From Kazachstania africana CBS 2517 (lineage: Eukaryota; Ascomycota; Saccharomycetes; Saccharomycetales; Saccharomycetaceae): a stretch of 64,000 nucleotides of DNA. The translations under genes and the position numbers were made by a program. This document shows positions 1 through 10,147 of the stretch, piece by piece. Position 1 is the stretch's first letter; the number at the start of each line of letters is the position of its first letter. The notes below the pieces were generated by a model. That model saw only the letters and a program-made list of their open reading frames with translations, was not told where the DNA came from and ran no database searches. Location of the stretch: assembly GCF_000304475.1 (NCBI RefSeq), contig NC_018942.1:310001-374000 (forward strand), in the 5' to 3' direction.

Positions 1-944
1 GTGAGAGCGCCAATGCGCCACTAAAAGTAATAGATGACAAATATAGATATTCCACCCAATGCATTACTAAAGTATTGATTACCGAGTCAAAATCATAGTA
101 GATGTCAAATCGATGATACCAGTTACACCAACCATCGAACTATTCATATTTATATGTGATGTTTTTCTTCAAATATTTTGTTAGTAACTAACAGTTCAAA
201 AATATTCGTAGTATCGTTTAGTGAAACGTTAACAGGTGACATCTATCAGTGCAGGTACACATGCCTGGTAGTTATCTGAAGTTGTTACGCTTATCAAAAC
301 ATTGACTAGCATTGAAAATAGAGTTTTTCATGGGTCGATATAACTGTTGAGGCAGGTTCGTGTTTTCGTTCAAAAAATTCGACTTGTGGAGATCAGGAGC
401 TTTGACGTTGAGATGGTTCATTCAAGGTTTACTAAATCTAGAGAACTGACATATTGTTGACTTATTCTGAAAGCACATAAACAGGTTACTGCCTCAACAA
501 GTTTTATCCAGGCACATTTACCTAATACGGTCGGCCAATCCATAAATACGGCATGATACATTTAAAATATTATCAAGATAAATCGTAAAGAAGTTACTAG
601 GATGTGCTTCGATCGCCCTTCCTTTGATCAAATGCCAAGACCGTCGGCACACCCAATTTTCTGAGCACTTCGTAATTGATCCGCCTCTCTCGTTTTCTCT
701 GCGTTTTTTACTTCATGCGAAGTTCTACATATGCATATGTAAATAAAGTTTCGTTCCTAAAAATCTTGGCAGCGTGCTTGTGGCGTTTGCATGCCAACCA
801 CTTTTGATTACTAGGAACCGTACCTCCTTGGTTAGGGTAAAGTAAGTAAGACCATTAGCTATTATAAGTGGTATCATATAATATTGAATATTACGTAAAG
901 TACATAGTTTGATAATAACAAAGGAGAAAAGCTTGTTATTTAAT
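1..944. other. Intergenic region, left edge of window
   Basis: No convincing gene on either strand. The stretch lies downstream of the minus-strand phospholipase gene that ends at 945. The only structure I could pick out is the pair of inverted 11-mers at 345-355 and 489-499, described separately. No tRNA, LTR ends with target duplication, or telomere-like repeats were seen. Confidence 0.6.
345..499. repeat. Inverted-repeat-bounded 155-bp segment
   Basis: TGTTGAGGCAG at 345-355 is matched by its exact reverse complement CTGCCTCAACA at 489-499, enclosing 133 bp. The ends begin TGTTG and finish CAACA, as yeast LTRs do. However, the flanking bases (ATAAC and AGTTT) are not a target-site duplication, and the segment is far shorter than a Ty LTR. 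It could be a small non-autonomous element, a relic, or chance. Confidence 0.3.
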
Positions 945-2921
945 TTACATTAATGAAAAAAGCACGCCGAAAGCGGTTAGTAATGAGAAAAGCTTACCAG
1001 TTTCAACGGAAGCGGCTGCATTAGCCTTGGCTGCAGAACTGCTGGATGCAGCAGAAGAAGAAGATGTGGAGCTTGAGTTGGACGCGTTTGATGAAGCTGT
1101 TGTAGATTCTGCTGCGCCACTGGATAAGGTGGTAGTACTATTAGAATACGAACTGTTACTTGAGCTGACACTGCTTACATCAGTGAGAGTGCCATTCCAA
1201 CAATAGTTAGCAAAACATTGTTCACATTCGGATGGTAAAGTGATATTTAAGGACTCTTGTTTTCTCCTAATGACGGCACAACCAACACAACCCAAGAAAC
1301 CTGAATCTTCGGTTAAATTGTTTCTTGTTGCTGCTTCGTAACCATTTTGAATCATTTCGAGACGTTCTTCCATGGAGTAAGATAAAGTGTATGTACTGGT
1401 GTTACTTGGATAAGAATATTGGGCATTTGGAATATACACGATCAATGGTGGAACGTAGGCTAAATCAGTTAAATTACTGGCATCACATCCAAAGAATGTA
1501 GGTCTTTCATTTAGTCCTAGGTCAGAGAAAGTAGCAAGGTCTGGGACATAAGGGAAGGCAATAGATTTACCTTGAGAGCTAAATTGACGCTCATAGGTAC
1601 TAATCAAATTGGAACCGCTTGGCCAATCGTCGGAGCCGTCATCATTGTCAAAGGCAAACACAACGTCAATTTCACGCTCTTTCTTAATTAAAGGAATGAA
1701 TGGAACAACTTCACCATCTTCACCACCATCGGCTAAGTATAAGCTGTCAGAATCGACAATACTGGTGGAGTAGTTGCTATCAATGTTGGTCGTGCCTTTG
1801 AATGGGTTTGGTGAATAGATACCAAGTGTGTACTCATCCGAAGTTGCTGTAGAATCACTCAAAAATTCAGTTTCTAAATATGTTAGAACAGCTTCGTAGC
1901 TTGAAGTAATATCATTGAGGATATCAGAGGAAGTACCAATAATGAATCCAACGTTATCAAAGCCCGCGATACATTTACCTGATTCGATTGGGCTACCGTT
2001 AGTAACATTGGTCCCCAAATATTTAACGTCAGTAAAGGCATTCAAGGTTGGATCCCAAGAGCCCATTTCAAATGGATTGAATTCAAATACAGTAGAGTTT
2101 AAGCTGTCAACGGAAGTGCCAGGATACTGACCATCGGCAACACTGATGGGGAAAGGCATTTCAGCATTCATGAAAACATCAGCATCTCTTAGAGTAGACC
2201 AGGTATAAGCTGCACCACCATTTGGTAGACTTGGGAAAAAGTAGTATGATAGCATACGTCCCCATACGTCTACTAGAGTTATATCGAAACCAGCTTCTTG
2301 CTTATCATCGATATCAGAAATAATAGAGGCAAATCTCTCACTAGTAAAGGTAGAATTGTTACCGCCAGGAGTGACGATGGAGTTTGTGATATCCCAGATT
2401 GAGCTGGTGTTTGAATCGCTAAAGCTATCTATAATTTCTTGAACAGAGGTCCAGTTATTCCAGGCTAAAGTTCCAGTCATCCAATTACCCCCAGAAAGAC
2501 CGGACAGGTAAGTCGTAGCTTGTAGCAGGCCACCCAAACCATTCTCATTAGCTCCTCTTGTTCTGTTATCGAATGCGGCAAGCATACCGGCACCACTCAG
2601 CATAGCACGGTAACCACCACCAGAAGCTGCAATACCGACTCTTGGTACGTATGATGAGTTCTCAAATAAAGAGTCCAAGAACGAGGTGTCTGAGAAATTA
2701 GCAGTGGCACGGGTTAAAAACGTCTTCATTGCACTTTCAGTGATTGTATCTCTTTTCTTCAGCCATTCTTGTTCATCGCTTGAAAGGTCAGTAGCATTTC
2801 TAACTAGATTTACATCTGCATCACAAGTGATTTCACCTGGAGCATAACTGTCAGTAGGCGACCAGGCGTGTGCTGTAGATATAGCCACGGAAAGTGACAA
2901 TAACAAGTCTTGCAATTGCAT
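945..2921 (-). CDS. PLB1: Phospholipase B (lysophospholipase), GPI-anchored, copy 1
   Basis: A 658-residue secreted phospholipase B that hydrolyses acyl chains from phospholipids and lysophospholipids at the cell surface or in the periplasm. The N-terminus is a hydrophobic signal peptide of about 19 residues. The cPLA2-type catalytic core shows the SGGGYR motif with Arg105, the nucleophile motif GLSGG with Ser143, and Asp398 in LADGGEDGE. Many N-glycosylation sequons follow. The tail is Ser/Ala-rich and ends in a hydrophobic stretch, as expected for a GPI signal. Length is close to the roughly 660 residues of S. cerevisiae Plb1-3. Which of the S. cerevisiae PLB genes it corresponds to cannot be decided, so the symbol is by family. 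The segment 2481-2732, covering both Arg105 and Ser143, is almost identical to the other copy at 20280-22241, whereas flanking coding sequence has diverged. Confidence 0.93.
   Translation of the reverse strand: MQLQDLLLSLSVAISTAHAWSPTDSYAPGEITCDADVNLVRNATDLSSDEQEWLKKRDTITESAMKTFLTRATANFSDTSFLDSLFENSSYVPRVGIAASGGGYRAMLSGAGMLAAFDNRTRGANENGLGGLLQATTYLSGLSGGNWMTGTLAWNNWTSVQEIIDSFSDSNTSSIWDITNSIVTPGGNNSTFTSERFASIISDIDDKQEAGFDITLVDVWGRMLSYYFFPSLPNGGAAYTWSTLRDADVFMNAEMPFPISVADGQYPGTSVDSLNSTVFEFNPFEMGSWDPTLNAFTDVKYLGTNVTNGSPIESGKCIAGFDNVGFIIGTSSDILNDITSSYEAVLTYLETEFLSDSTATSDEYTLGIYSPNPFKGTTNIDSNYSTSIVDSDSLYLADGGEDGEVVPFIPLIKKEREIDVVFAFDNDDGSDDWPSGSNLISTYERQFSSQGKSIAFPYVPDLATFSDLGLNERPTFFGCDASNLTDLAYVPPLIVYIPNAQYSYPSNTSTYTLSYSMEERLEMIQNGYEAATRNNLTEDSGFLGCVGCAVIRRKQESLNITLPSECEQCFANYCWNGTLTDVSSVSSSNSSYSNSTTTLSSGAAESTTASSNASNSSSTSSSSAASSSSAAKANAAASVETGKLFSLLTAFGVLFSLM
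2481..2732 (-). repeat. Near-identical PLB core tract, copy A (inverted)
   Basis: These 252 bp match 20469-20720 in inverted orientation with only two differences by direct comparison, both at third codon positions. Immediately beyond the GGTAATTGG end the two genes differ at many synonymous sites. The tract encodes the catalytic Arg and Ser motifs. A sharp edge with identity at synonymous sites points to recent gene conversion. Confidence 0.85.
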
Positions 2922-3961
2922 GATATCGATGATAATTCTAGGTCGAAATTCTTTATTGACATTTTGGGAATGAGAAGTTGGATTAATGAAAATTGATGAC
3001 TTTTATACTATTACTCGAGATTGTATAAATATTACATCTTATTTTTCAAATAGTTTGTTGAAAGATTATCCACATTTTTTACTCAATGCATTTCTATTGC
3101 ATATGGTTCACTGTACGAGAAGCTTTGTTGAAATCTGTTGATGGATGAAGGTGCTGTAAAGAAAATGGTAAATTAAAAGGCATCTGTCACAGATAATCAA
3201 GAACAAGAAAAAAGGTGGAGGCAATCGGTATTCCCAACTAGGTTGCAAGTGATGCAGGCTTTACTGAAGACGGTCTGACATACATTTTGTTGAGCAATGT
3301 TGACTGATGGTGCGAGAAACTTAAATTCTCGAGGAAGCGAAAGAAACGATGTGCAGATGATGAAAAGCTGCGCGACAGATTTCGTACTGTGAAAATTAAG
3401 TATTAAGAACGAATGGATGTTTTGTAAGTATCTCTCAGTATAAAGTGAGGAGGTGAGAAACTTTCTTGGCATATGCTTAGCAATGCAGCGTTCTATTTCT
3501 TGGTAACATGTGTCTGTTAATTGTACAAGGAGTGTTTATCCCGTCAGTATCTTAGACAACAGATATTCTCTAGAAATTTACATATTGACTATATAGGATA
3601 TGTGATAAACCATATGGGCCGATAGAGACAGCTTTGTGGATCTGGTCATGTGGTAGAATTTAAATAAGGTTGATCATGTGAAGGTTGCTTGATTGGTAGA
3701 TAAATCACTTCGTTGCAGAAGTTCATCGGGATCGTAATTCACAAATTAGGCGTGAACTAAAAAAGTTACCATGATTCCAATGCAGCTATGATGAATGTTC
3801 AATAGTACAGGGCTGGAAGTTATTCTTTGTAAGCATATTGATTTTTTTCGGCTCTTATACCTTTTTTAGGTTGAAATCTGATGCGATTATATAATGCTGT
3901 TGCGCTTTGAATTTGTGATTTTTACATTAAAACAGTTAATTAGATTTGTTATATACAATTA
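2922..3961. other. Intergenic: PLB copy 1 promoter and YOL107W-like 3' flank
   Basis: The phospholipase upstream region occupies the left part, with its start at 2921 reading leftwards. The right part is the 3' flank of the minus-strand membrane-protein gene ending at 3962. A 91-codon frame on the minus strand at 3197-3472 has no recognisable features. TCATGTG boxes occur near 3642 and 3674, but too far from a start to interpret. No RNA gene was seen. Confidence 0.5.
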
Positions 3962-4957
3962 TCAAACCATTCTCTCTTCAAGTACTTGGAGAGCCAGTTT
4001 TCTACGCCTTTCCTCTGCATCTGTAATTTTGTTAGCACCTCTTTGTTCAGCTATGTCATTGCCTTTTTCGACTTCATTTGCCTGAAAAGGTCTAATTATG
4101 TGCAAATAACCTGTAAAGAAATTATAGCACCACTCAAAACATGGTTTCAATAGGGGTTTGATTATGTCAGGGAAAAAATGAATCAATTGAAATGTGTCTG
4201 ATGCATCACCAACAATGGCTTCCTCATCCCTTGAGTTAGATAAGGGTAAGACCTGATAAAATCTCAAATATATCCAGCAGGAGAAAAAGCTAATCCATAT
4301 AGACAACAGCTGTGCAAAGTGATGGAACCATATCAATTCTGTAAGCGTCATGATGCACATTACAAAGATTGGTAGTAACTTGAATCTGAAATTTTTAGAT
4401 AGTAATTTGGGTTTTGTGATGTTTACAATCGTTGTTTCCGGTAAAAGTTGCTTGTAAATAATTGGGAAGCCAATGATAACCGTATAATTCCCATCTAGCG
4501 GGACATCTAATCTCATATCGGTGAAGACGAATGAAAGTAAATAAGCGACTAGTACAACAACAAAGTTAGTGATCGACCCAATAACGAAAATAAACTTGAA
4601 CATTTCTTTAGAACTGTTCCAATTACGTTCGATAAAAGAGCCCCCTATCAACAGGTTAAGTAGATTTACAATGACTTTCCAAAGTTCAGTATCAATCAGA
4701 TTCGATAGAATAATAGAAAAGGGATACTTTATTATACTTGAAGGAATTAACTGTAAAATAGGGTTTGTTATAGAGTCGTAATCAATATTTGGGTCAGTTG
4801 GGTGTAATTGATAATATAACGACCTTCTTATAATATATAGGGCACTAGTTAGGAGCACATAACTTCCAGTAATAAACTTTGTAGCCTCGGGAATCTGACG
4901 AAAATCGAATATATCGTCAGAAAGACTTAGTTCGAAAAATCTATTGCTATATTGCAT
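3962..4957 (-). CDS. YOL107W-like TMEM115-family Golgi membrane protein
   Basis: A 331-residue multi-pass membrane protein. I recognise it as the orthologue of S. cerevisiae YOL107W, in the TMEM115/rhomboid-like fold family found in early secretory membranes; its biochemical role is unknown. Hydrophobic segments lie near residues 28-45, 90-105, 122-145, 155-175 and 205-232. The N-terminus is short and the last 60 residues are hydrophilic and charged. The region around residues 90-110 (NLLNLLIGGSFIERNW) resembles the conserved core of the family. It is divergent from INO4, as in S. cerevisiae, which supports the assignment. ATG at 4957 is the natural start. Confidence 0.8.
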   Translation of the reverse strand: MQYSNRFFELSLSDDIFDFRQIPEATKFITGSYVLLTSALYIIRRSLYYQLHPTDPNIDYDSITNPILQLIPSSIIKYPFSIILSNLIDTELWKVIVNLLNLLIGGSFIERNWNSSKEMFKFIFVIGSITNFVVVLVAYLLSFVFTDMRLDVPLDGNYTVIIGFPIIYKQLLPETTIVNITKPKLLSKNFRFKLLPIFVMCIMTLTELIWFHHFAQLLSIWISFFSCWIYLRFYQVLPLSNSRDEEAIVGDASDTFQLIHFFPDIIKPLLKPCFEWCYNFFTGYLHIIRPFQANEVEKGNDIAEQRGANKITDAEERRRKLALQVLEERMV

Positions 4958-5748
4958 CAGGAATATATTCTAACAATCCAAGTTGAGGCGTACGTTTCTG
5001 TAAAATTTTTGCTGTAGTTCCTTATATCTAGAAAAAAATATGGCTATGTCGTGTCCACTTAATCTTTTTTTTTTACGTTGTAAAACCTGTCAACAAAAGT
5101 TATGCGATGAGCGAGATCTTTGTAGTAACTTAGGTAACCAGTCTCCTCCAACAAAACGTAGCATATTCTACCTGTGAATCTTCATGTTATGCTTCAGCAA
5201 TAATGCTGTGCTGGTGTTCTTGCTCAGGCAATAGTATACGTTAAAGCCAATGAGTAATTGACGATTGGAGACAGTAGTACACGAGAAAGTCGCTTCCGTG
5301 GATAAACCTTTGAGCTGAAGAAAAATGACAACTCACTAAGTTTTTTGAAATAAGATTCACAATGCATTTAAGCTCATCATTGTGATTCTCATCCTATGCA
5401 TCTTTCAGTCAAAAACATATACCTTTCCACCCATCGAGTTCACTTCTTGATTTCCCTTGGAACTAATCTAATCGCAGGCTCATGTTTGTGTCAGATGCTT
5501 GTGTGACCTTGAGCAATCCCTTTACGTATAAGTCGATGCAAAAATAACTGGAGCGCAGCTTGCAATACGCTAAAAGTGAGCTTATTTTACTGGATCTTTG
5601 TTTCAAGCCGGCTAGTTCAGTATCATTTTTTATTCACATGCGAATTTATTTGAATGCTGAAAAAAATGAATAAAGTAAATAAACACCATCTCTCCAAAAC
5701 TCTATTTTATTTCAGGAACCTATTTAGAGCTGACTAGATTCCCCCTAA
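4958..5748. promoter_or_regulatory. Divergent promoter, YOL107W-like gene / INO4
   Basis: A 791-bp region between the two divergent starts. It has T- and A-rich tracts near 5070, and an inositol-responsive-type element near the INO4 end is listed separately. No open frame of note. Confidence 0.6.
5631..5641 (+). promoter_or_regulatory. UAS-INO-like element upstream of INO4
   Basis: TATTCACATGC matches 10 of 11 positions of the Ino2/Ino4 consensus WYTTCAYRTGS. It sits 108 bp upstream of the INO4 start. In S. cerevisiae this element is bound by the Ino2-Ino4 heterodimer. Here it suggests possible autoregulation, which is inference from the motif and its position only. Confidence 0.45.
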
Positions 5749-6234
5749 ATGGACAGCAACGATAACTACCATAGTGCTATGAAACAGCCAGCCGATGTGT
5801 TTCGAGATAATAGTTCGATCGACCATGAATCAGCATTTTCTGTGGCATCAATAAACTCAGTAAAGAAGCCCACGAACAGCAACAGAGTGGAGAAGAAGCC
5901 GAGAAGGCCAAGAGCAAAGAAGGCGAATAAGCTTTCGGAGGATCAGGTAAGATTGAACCATGTGTCATCAGAAAAGAAGAGAAGAGAGATAGTGAGAGCG
6001 ACTTATGATGAAATGGTCAATCTAGTCCCTGATTTACAGAAGGACGAAAGCAGATCCGAGTTAGTTATCTATTTGAAGACTATAAAATACATTAAATGGC
6101 TTCGGAAAAGAAATGAATTGCTGTACACTAGGCTACGAGAGAAGACGAAAGATGATCAAAATTTTGAAGTACCGAAAAACCTAATTTGGAAAGCAAGTAC
6201 AACGGAAGAGAATGGCCAGGCACAACAGGACTAA
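5749..6234 (+). CDS. INO4: bHLH transcription factor Ino4
   Basis: A 161-residue basic helix-loop-helix protein. The basic region around residues 64-80 reads RLNHVSSEKKRREIVRATY, and the helix-loop-helix follows to about residue 120. Upstream is a Lys/Arg-rich stretch (KKPRRPRAKKANK) that may serve as a nuclear signal. Ino4 dimerises with Ino2 on UAS-INO sites and activates inositol and phospholipid synthesis genes. Length is close to S. cerevisiae Ino4 (151 residues), and the position between YOL107W and the tRNA-Gly/ZEO1 pair matches S. cerevisiae order. A UAS-INO-like site lies about 110 bp upstream. Confidence 0.92.
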   Translation: MDSNDNYHSAMKQPADVFRDNSSIDHESAFSVASINSVKKPTNSNRVEKKPRRPRAKKANKLSEDQVRLNHVSSEKKRREIVRATYDEMVNLVPDLQKDESRSELVIYLKTIKYIKWLRKRNELLYTRLREKTKDDQNFEVPKNLIWKASTTEENGQAQQD

Positions 6235-7559
6235 CTAGGTGATGGTTTTCAAGACTTATGGAGGATACATGACGGGATATGGGTATATAGCAATAGCATA
6301 TATGAATAGTTTAACTTTTTACCTGAGATCTACAGGCGATCTTAAAATGAGTTACATTTTTTAGAATTAAATGTTCTTCCTTCAAAATGAAAGAATTATT
6401 GCACTAATTGGAAGACTGTCCATGAATATTTCTTTTACATTACATTACCATCACTCTTTGTTGAGAGATTTTGAATGCTTATTTCCTATTCAAGCGTAAT
6501 CTGTCAGCTCGCATCTTTATCTTACCTTACTACGCTTAGTACGTCCCATTTTTAAAGCTAGTATTTAACACGGGAAACAAGCTCTGATCTTCCTCAACAT
6601 CAGTATAGACAATAAGTGACCCAAATGAGGTTTGTGCGATATAAATACATAGAGAAAAAACAATTCGGGCGTGGCCACTTACTGAATTAGTCGATTCATG
6701 GCGAAAGTATTAAAGAAGAAACGCATTGTGGAAGGATAGTTTGCTAATATGCCAGTGTTTGTTGACCTCAAGTCAAAAGTGACTTGAAGGAAGATCAGAG
6801 GATGATCCCTTTATATTATTTTCGTTAATAGGATTCATTTTTCTTTAAGGTCAGTCAAGTTAGTGAAATAATTCTTATTAATCAGTGGTTATACCAAATA
6901 ATGCACTGGTTATATATAAAATATAATCATAATATAAAAGAATATAAAGTGATACAAACTTTGATCAAACTTCAGTGTTCACCTGAGTATTTATACCTTT
7001 TCCAACACATTTTGGTTTATGCCAATTATCATGTTCTAGATTTATGAGTCAATACGTTGTCATAATTATCGTACCATAATTATTGCATGATAATATGTAT
7101 TCGTGTTTATCACACCATGATTATTGTTTATATCTTCTCTAACATTCCAAATTTGTCATTCTAACTATCAAAACATTGAAATGTCAGTATATTGCCATTT
7201 CCAGCAAAAAGAAAGAAACAACCATAGAAATTAATTTAAGCGCCAAACTCTCAACAGAAACAATTCAAACCATGATTTTCGGATTTCAAACATATGAGTA
7301 TTAGACATTTTTGCAACAGAAATAGTTTAGTTATTAACTTTAGTTTTAATGTATATTATTTCATGTAGCCGCAAGCCATTTTCCATTTACATTTTGCAGA
7401 CACAGCCTCTCAACGATTACAAATATGTTACTCGAAGGTAAAACTACGCGTTACAATCATTCTATTCTTCTTCAATCAGAAAAAAGCAAGTTGGATTGCG
7501 AAGTGTAATAATAACAAAATGTGGTCCGTGAGAAGATTATCTCACGACAATCACGAAAC
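6235..7559. other. Intergenic, AT-rich
   Basis: A 1.3-kb stretch between INO4 and tRNA-Gly with no supported gene. Around 7070-7130 it is very AT-rich and contains imperfect direct repeats (ACCATAATTATTG, ACCATGATTATTG). I looked for a point-centromere arrangement (CDEI, AT-rich CDEII, CDEIII with CCGAA) and did not find one. An origin of replication is possible but cannot be claimed. Confidence 0.5.
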
Positions 7560-7631
7560 GGGCGGTTAGTGTAGTGGTTATCATTCCACCCTTCCAAGGT
7601 GGAGACACGGGTTCGATTCTCGTACCGCTCA
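7560..7631 (+). tRNA. tG(UCC): tRNA-Gly (anticodon UCC)
   Basis: A 72-bp intronless tRNA. The acceptor arm GGGCGGT pairs with ACCGCTC including one G-U pair, followed by discriminator A at 7631. The anticodon loop is in CCCTTCCAAGG, giving UCC. The B box is GGTTCGATTCT, and a T6 terminator for RNA polymerase III starts at 7634. It closely resembles S. cerevisiae tG(UCC), which lies between INO4 and ZEO1 on chromosome XV, so position is conserved too. Confidence 0.97.
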
Positions 7632-7874
7632 TATTTTTTCCTACTTCTAACAAAAATCATTCCATCGACTTGTAATCATCAGCGGAATGGAACATACTTT
7701 ATTTTTATATAACAATACGTAATATTATGAAGAACTAAAAATAATGGAAGGATGAAGGGCAAAGTTAACCCATATGCGGAATAAGAAATATTAAGTAACT
7801 GGGAATAAAGAAAAAACAATATATATGATTAATTCGCTCAGGACAAAGAAACGGCTCTAAAAATGGGACCATCC

Positions 7875-8060
7875 CTAGGTGAATATAGAAAATAATTTAC
7901 TTGAAATTTTTGTCAAAGGGCTTTTTCTCCTTTCTTTGGTTTTCTGTAAATTATTCTCTCGTGCCATTTCTTGTTCTTGTTCAACAGTAGGAATATCTTC
8001 ATTCATATTTTGTTCCATAAGTTTCTCAGCTTTTTTATCTTCTTGGCTCTGAGATGGCAT
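7875..8060 (-). CDS. ZEO1: Short Zeo1-like peripheral membrane protein
   Basis: A 61-residue, highly charged Lys/Glu/Gln-rich protein. The C-terminal LTKISSKLFSIFT aligns with the C-terminal amphipathic tail of S. cerevisiae Zeo1 (LKKLNRKIASIFN). It lies exactly where ZEO1 lies, between tG(UCC) and the SHR5 side, in the matching orientation. Zeo1 is a plasma-membrane peripheral protein that modulates the cell-integrity pathway through Mid2. This copy is about half the 113 residues of Zeo1 and lacks most of its repetitive coiled region. Assignment rests on synteny and the tail motif. Confidence 0.7.
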   Translation of the reverse strand: MPSQSQEDKKAEKLMEQNMNEDIPTVEQEQEMARENNLQKTKERRKSPLTKISSKLFSIFT

Positions 8061-8349
8061 TTTTTTATTATTTTATTATAGAGATCTTCCCTGGAATATA
8101 GCACTGGAATAAAAAGCATTAGATCTTATCCATTTATTTGATTTTTTACATTTGTGTCATTCTCCTAACCTTTTTCGAGTGTGTCGGTCTAACAGTGAAA
8201 ATATAAAAAGTATATCAGATGTGTGTGACACAGAAATTTTTCAAGAAAAAAATTCGTTAAGTTACGGGGTCCACACATATAACAAATAGTGTATTAGTAT
8301 GGTACTACACATTATATGAACGAGTTTATTCTCCTATATATAGTTAAAT

Positions 8350-9429
8350 TTATTGAAATTCCTTGGCATAATCGACGAGGGTAAATCTGTATTTAACATC
8401 ACCCTTGACCATTCTTTCAAAGACTTCATTAACACCCCTTTCACTAATTGGAACAGTTTCAACCCATATCTTTACATTCTTCTTGACTACTAAATCTAAC
8501 ATTGTCTTGATCTCAACAATAGAACCCAAACCACTGTTGCCAATCTTGACACCTAATAAGCCTAATGGAGATAAAGTCAATTTTTCGGTCTTATCTGGAG
8601 CAGTAATAGAAATAATGGTGCCTCCGATTCTCATAACTTTAACAAACTTATCGAGCTGAATATCCGTCAAAGAAGAAGCACAAACAACGACTAAGTCTAA
8701 AGTGTTATAGTATTTTTCTTCCCAACCTTCATCATCTTTAGTGGCAATATAATGGTCAGCACCTAATTTCAAGGAATCTTCTTTCTTGGAATCAGAACGC
8801 GAGAATGCATAGACTTCAGCACCCATAGCTTTGGCAAAGAGAACACCCATGTGGCCGATACCACCAATACCAACGATACCCACCTTCTTGTTTGGACCGC
8901 AACCATTTCTTAATAATGGAGAAAACACGGTAATACCACCACACATCAATGGTGCAGCTAGCTCACTTGGAATTTCATCAGGGATTGGAACAACAAAATG
9001 TTCATGAACTCTAATGTGAGAAGCATAACCACCTTGACTGATATATCCATTTGCATAAGGCTGATTGTAAGTTGTGACAAACTTTTGGCAATATGGTTCA
9101 TTATCTTCCTTACAGCGGTCACATTCAAGACACGAGAAAACTTGTGCACCAACACCGACTCTGTCGCCAAGTTTTAGCCCAGTATTACATTCTGGGCCAA
9201 CTTTGACAACTCTACCAATGACTTCGTGACCAACAACCAGATCTTCTCTTACCTCACTCCAGTGGGATGCAGCACAATGAATGTCAGAACCGCAAACACC
9301 ACAACATTCGATTTCAATATCTACATCATGTGAGTCAAATGGTTTTGGATCGTAAGTAACCTTCTTAGGATGTGTCCAGTCCTTAGCATCTACAACACCA
9401 ATACCTTGAAATTTTTCTGGATATGACAT
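8350..9429 (-). CDS. ADH6: NADPH-dependent cinnamyl/medium-chain alcohol dehydrogenase (ADH6 type)
   Basis: A 359-residue zinc-dependent medium-chain dehydrogenase that reduces aldehydes using NADPH. Catalytic zinc ligands are Cys46, His68-Glu69 (VGHE) and Cys163. Structural zinc cysteines are 100, 103, 106 and 114. The nucleotide-binding loop is GIVGIGGIG near residues 184-192. The N-terminus MSYPEKF and long stretches such as VGVGAQVFSCLECDRCK match S. cerevisiae Adh6/Adh7. It is not part of the S. cerevisiae YOL109W-YOL110W neighbourhood, so it was inserted here or lost there. The promoter holds a duplicated ATATTCGGCC motif. Confidence 0.9.
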   Translation of the reverse strand: MSYPEKFQGIGVVDAKDWTHPKKVTYDPKPFDSHDVDIEIECCGVCGSDIHCAASHWSEVREDLVVGHEVIGRVVKVGPECNTGLKLGDRVGVGAQVFSCLECDRCKEDNEPYCQKFVTTYNQPYANGYISQGGYASHIRVHEHFVVPIPDEIPSELAAPLMCGGITVFSPLLRNGCGPNKKVGIVGIGGIGHMGVLFAKAMGAEVYAFSRSDSKKEDSLKLGADHYIATKDDEGWEEKYYNTLDLVVVCASSLTDIQLDKFVKVMRIGGTIISITAPDKTEKLTLSPLGLLGVKIGNSGLGSIVEIKTMLDLVVKKNVKIWVETVPISERGVNEVFERMVKGDVKYRFTLVDYAKEFQ

Positions 9430-10147
9430 TTTTCTCTTTTACCCTTTACAATTGAAAAACTGCTTAATATTGTCTTAAACTTTGACTTGACTATCTACAA
9501 GTGATGGAGAAATAGTTCTTTCGAAGCACTTAAATCAGAAATTTGCTGGCCTTTTTATATACAGCTTTGCCGGAACTTGTTTCAACTGTTTGAAGATTTA
9601 TAAGCAGAAAATCATCGAGAAATATTCGGCCGAATTCTGGCGGGGCATATTCGGCCTAAACCTTCTCTCCGAGATTTCACCCCTCGAAATATTTAGAGTT
9701 CCTGAAGAGTTTCGTAAGGCTGTGGGCAACTGACTAAAATATCATCATCTCGATATCGGGAGGCTACGCATGGGAAAAGGAACCAGCAATGATATTTTTT
9801 TTAAGACCGTTCTTAATCGTACGACATATACCGGTGTTTCCAAAAAGTTTAAGAGGCGATTAGGGCTATTCGACACTCGGAGTTGATGAATAGCAACTGA
9901 GTTAACTGGAAAAATCCTTGGAGATTTGTTTTCAAAATGCAGTCTCAGCAGTAAAGTCTGGACATTTTTGAAAAAATGCGTCTTCTATTAGTCTTGTTCG
10001 TTGGACTGCCGTAGAAAGTATCAATATTGATATGAAAATCATTTTTAAAATAAAATATATAAACCTATTTATAAGAAACTTAAATTGAAATTGAACCCCA
10101 ATATCCGTAGACTGAACCCCCAAATAAAAAAAACAAAAACCAGAACA
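9430..10147 (-). promoter_or_regulatory. ADH6-type gene promoter with duplicated CGG motif
   Basis: This 718-bp region is upstream of the dehydrogenase and downstream of the PCL1-type gene. ATATTCGGCC occurs at 9622-9631 and again at 9647-9656, 25 bp apart. CGGs of this kind are typical of Zn2Cys6 regulators, and the second copy continues as CGGCCTA, which fits a Stb5-like CGGNSTA pattern. A CCCCT stress-type core lies near 9680. The regulators are inferred from motifs only. Confidence 0.4.

Noticed and set aside
345..499. Solo LTR of a Ty-like element
   Set aside because: Ends look LTR-like but the segment is only 155 bp and lacks a 5-bp target duplication; kept only as an inverted-repeat observation.
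3197..3472. 91-codon minus-strand frame upstream of PLB copy 1
   Set aside because: No domain or signal recognised, biased composition, and lies in promoter DNA.
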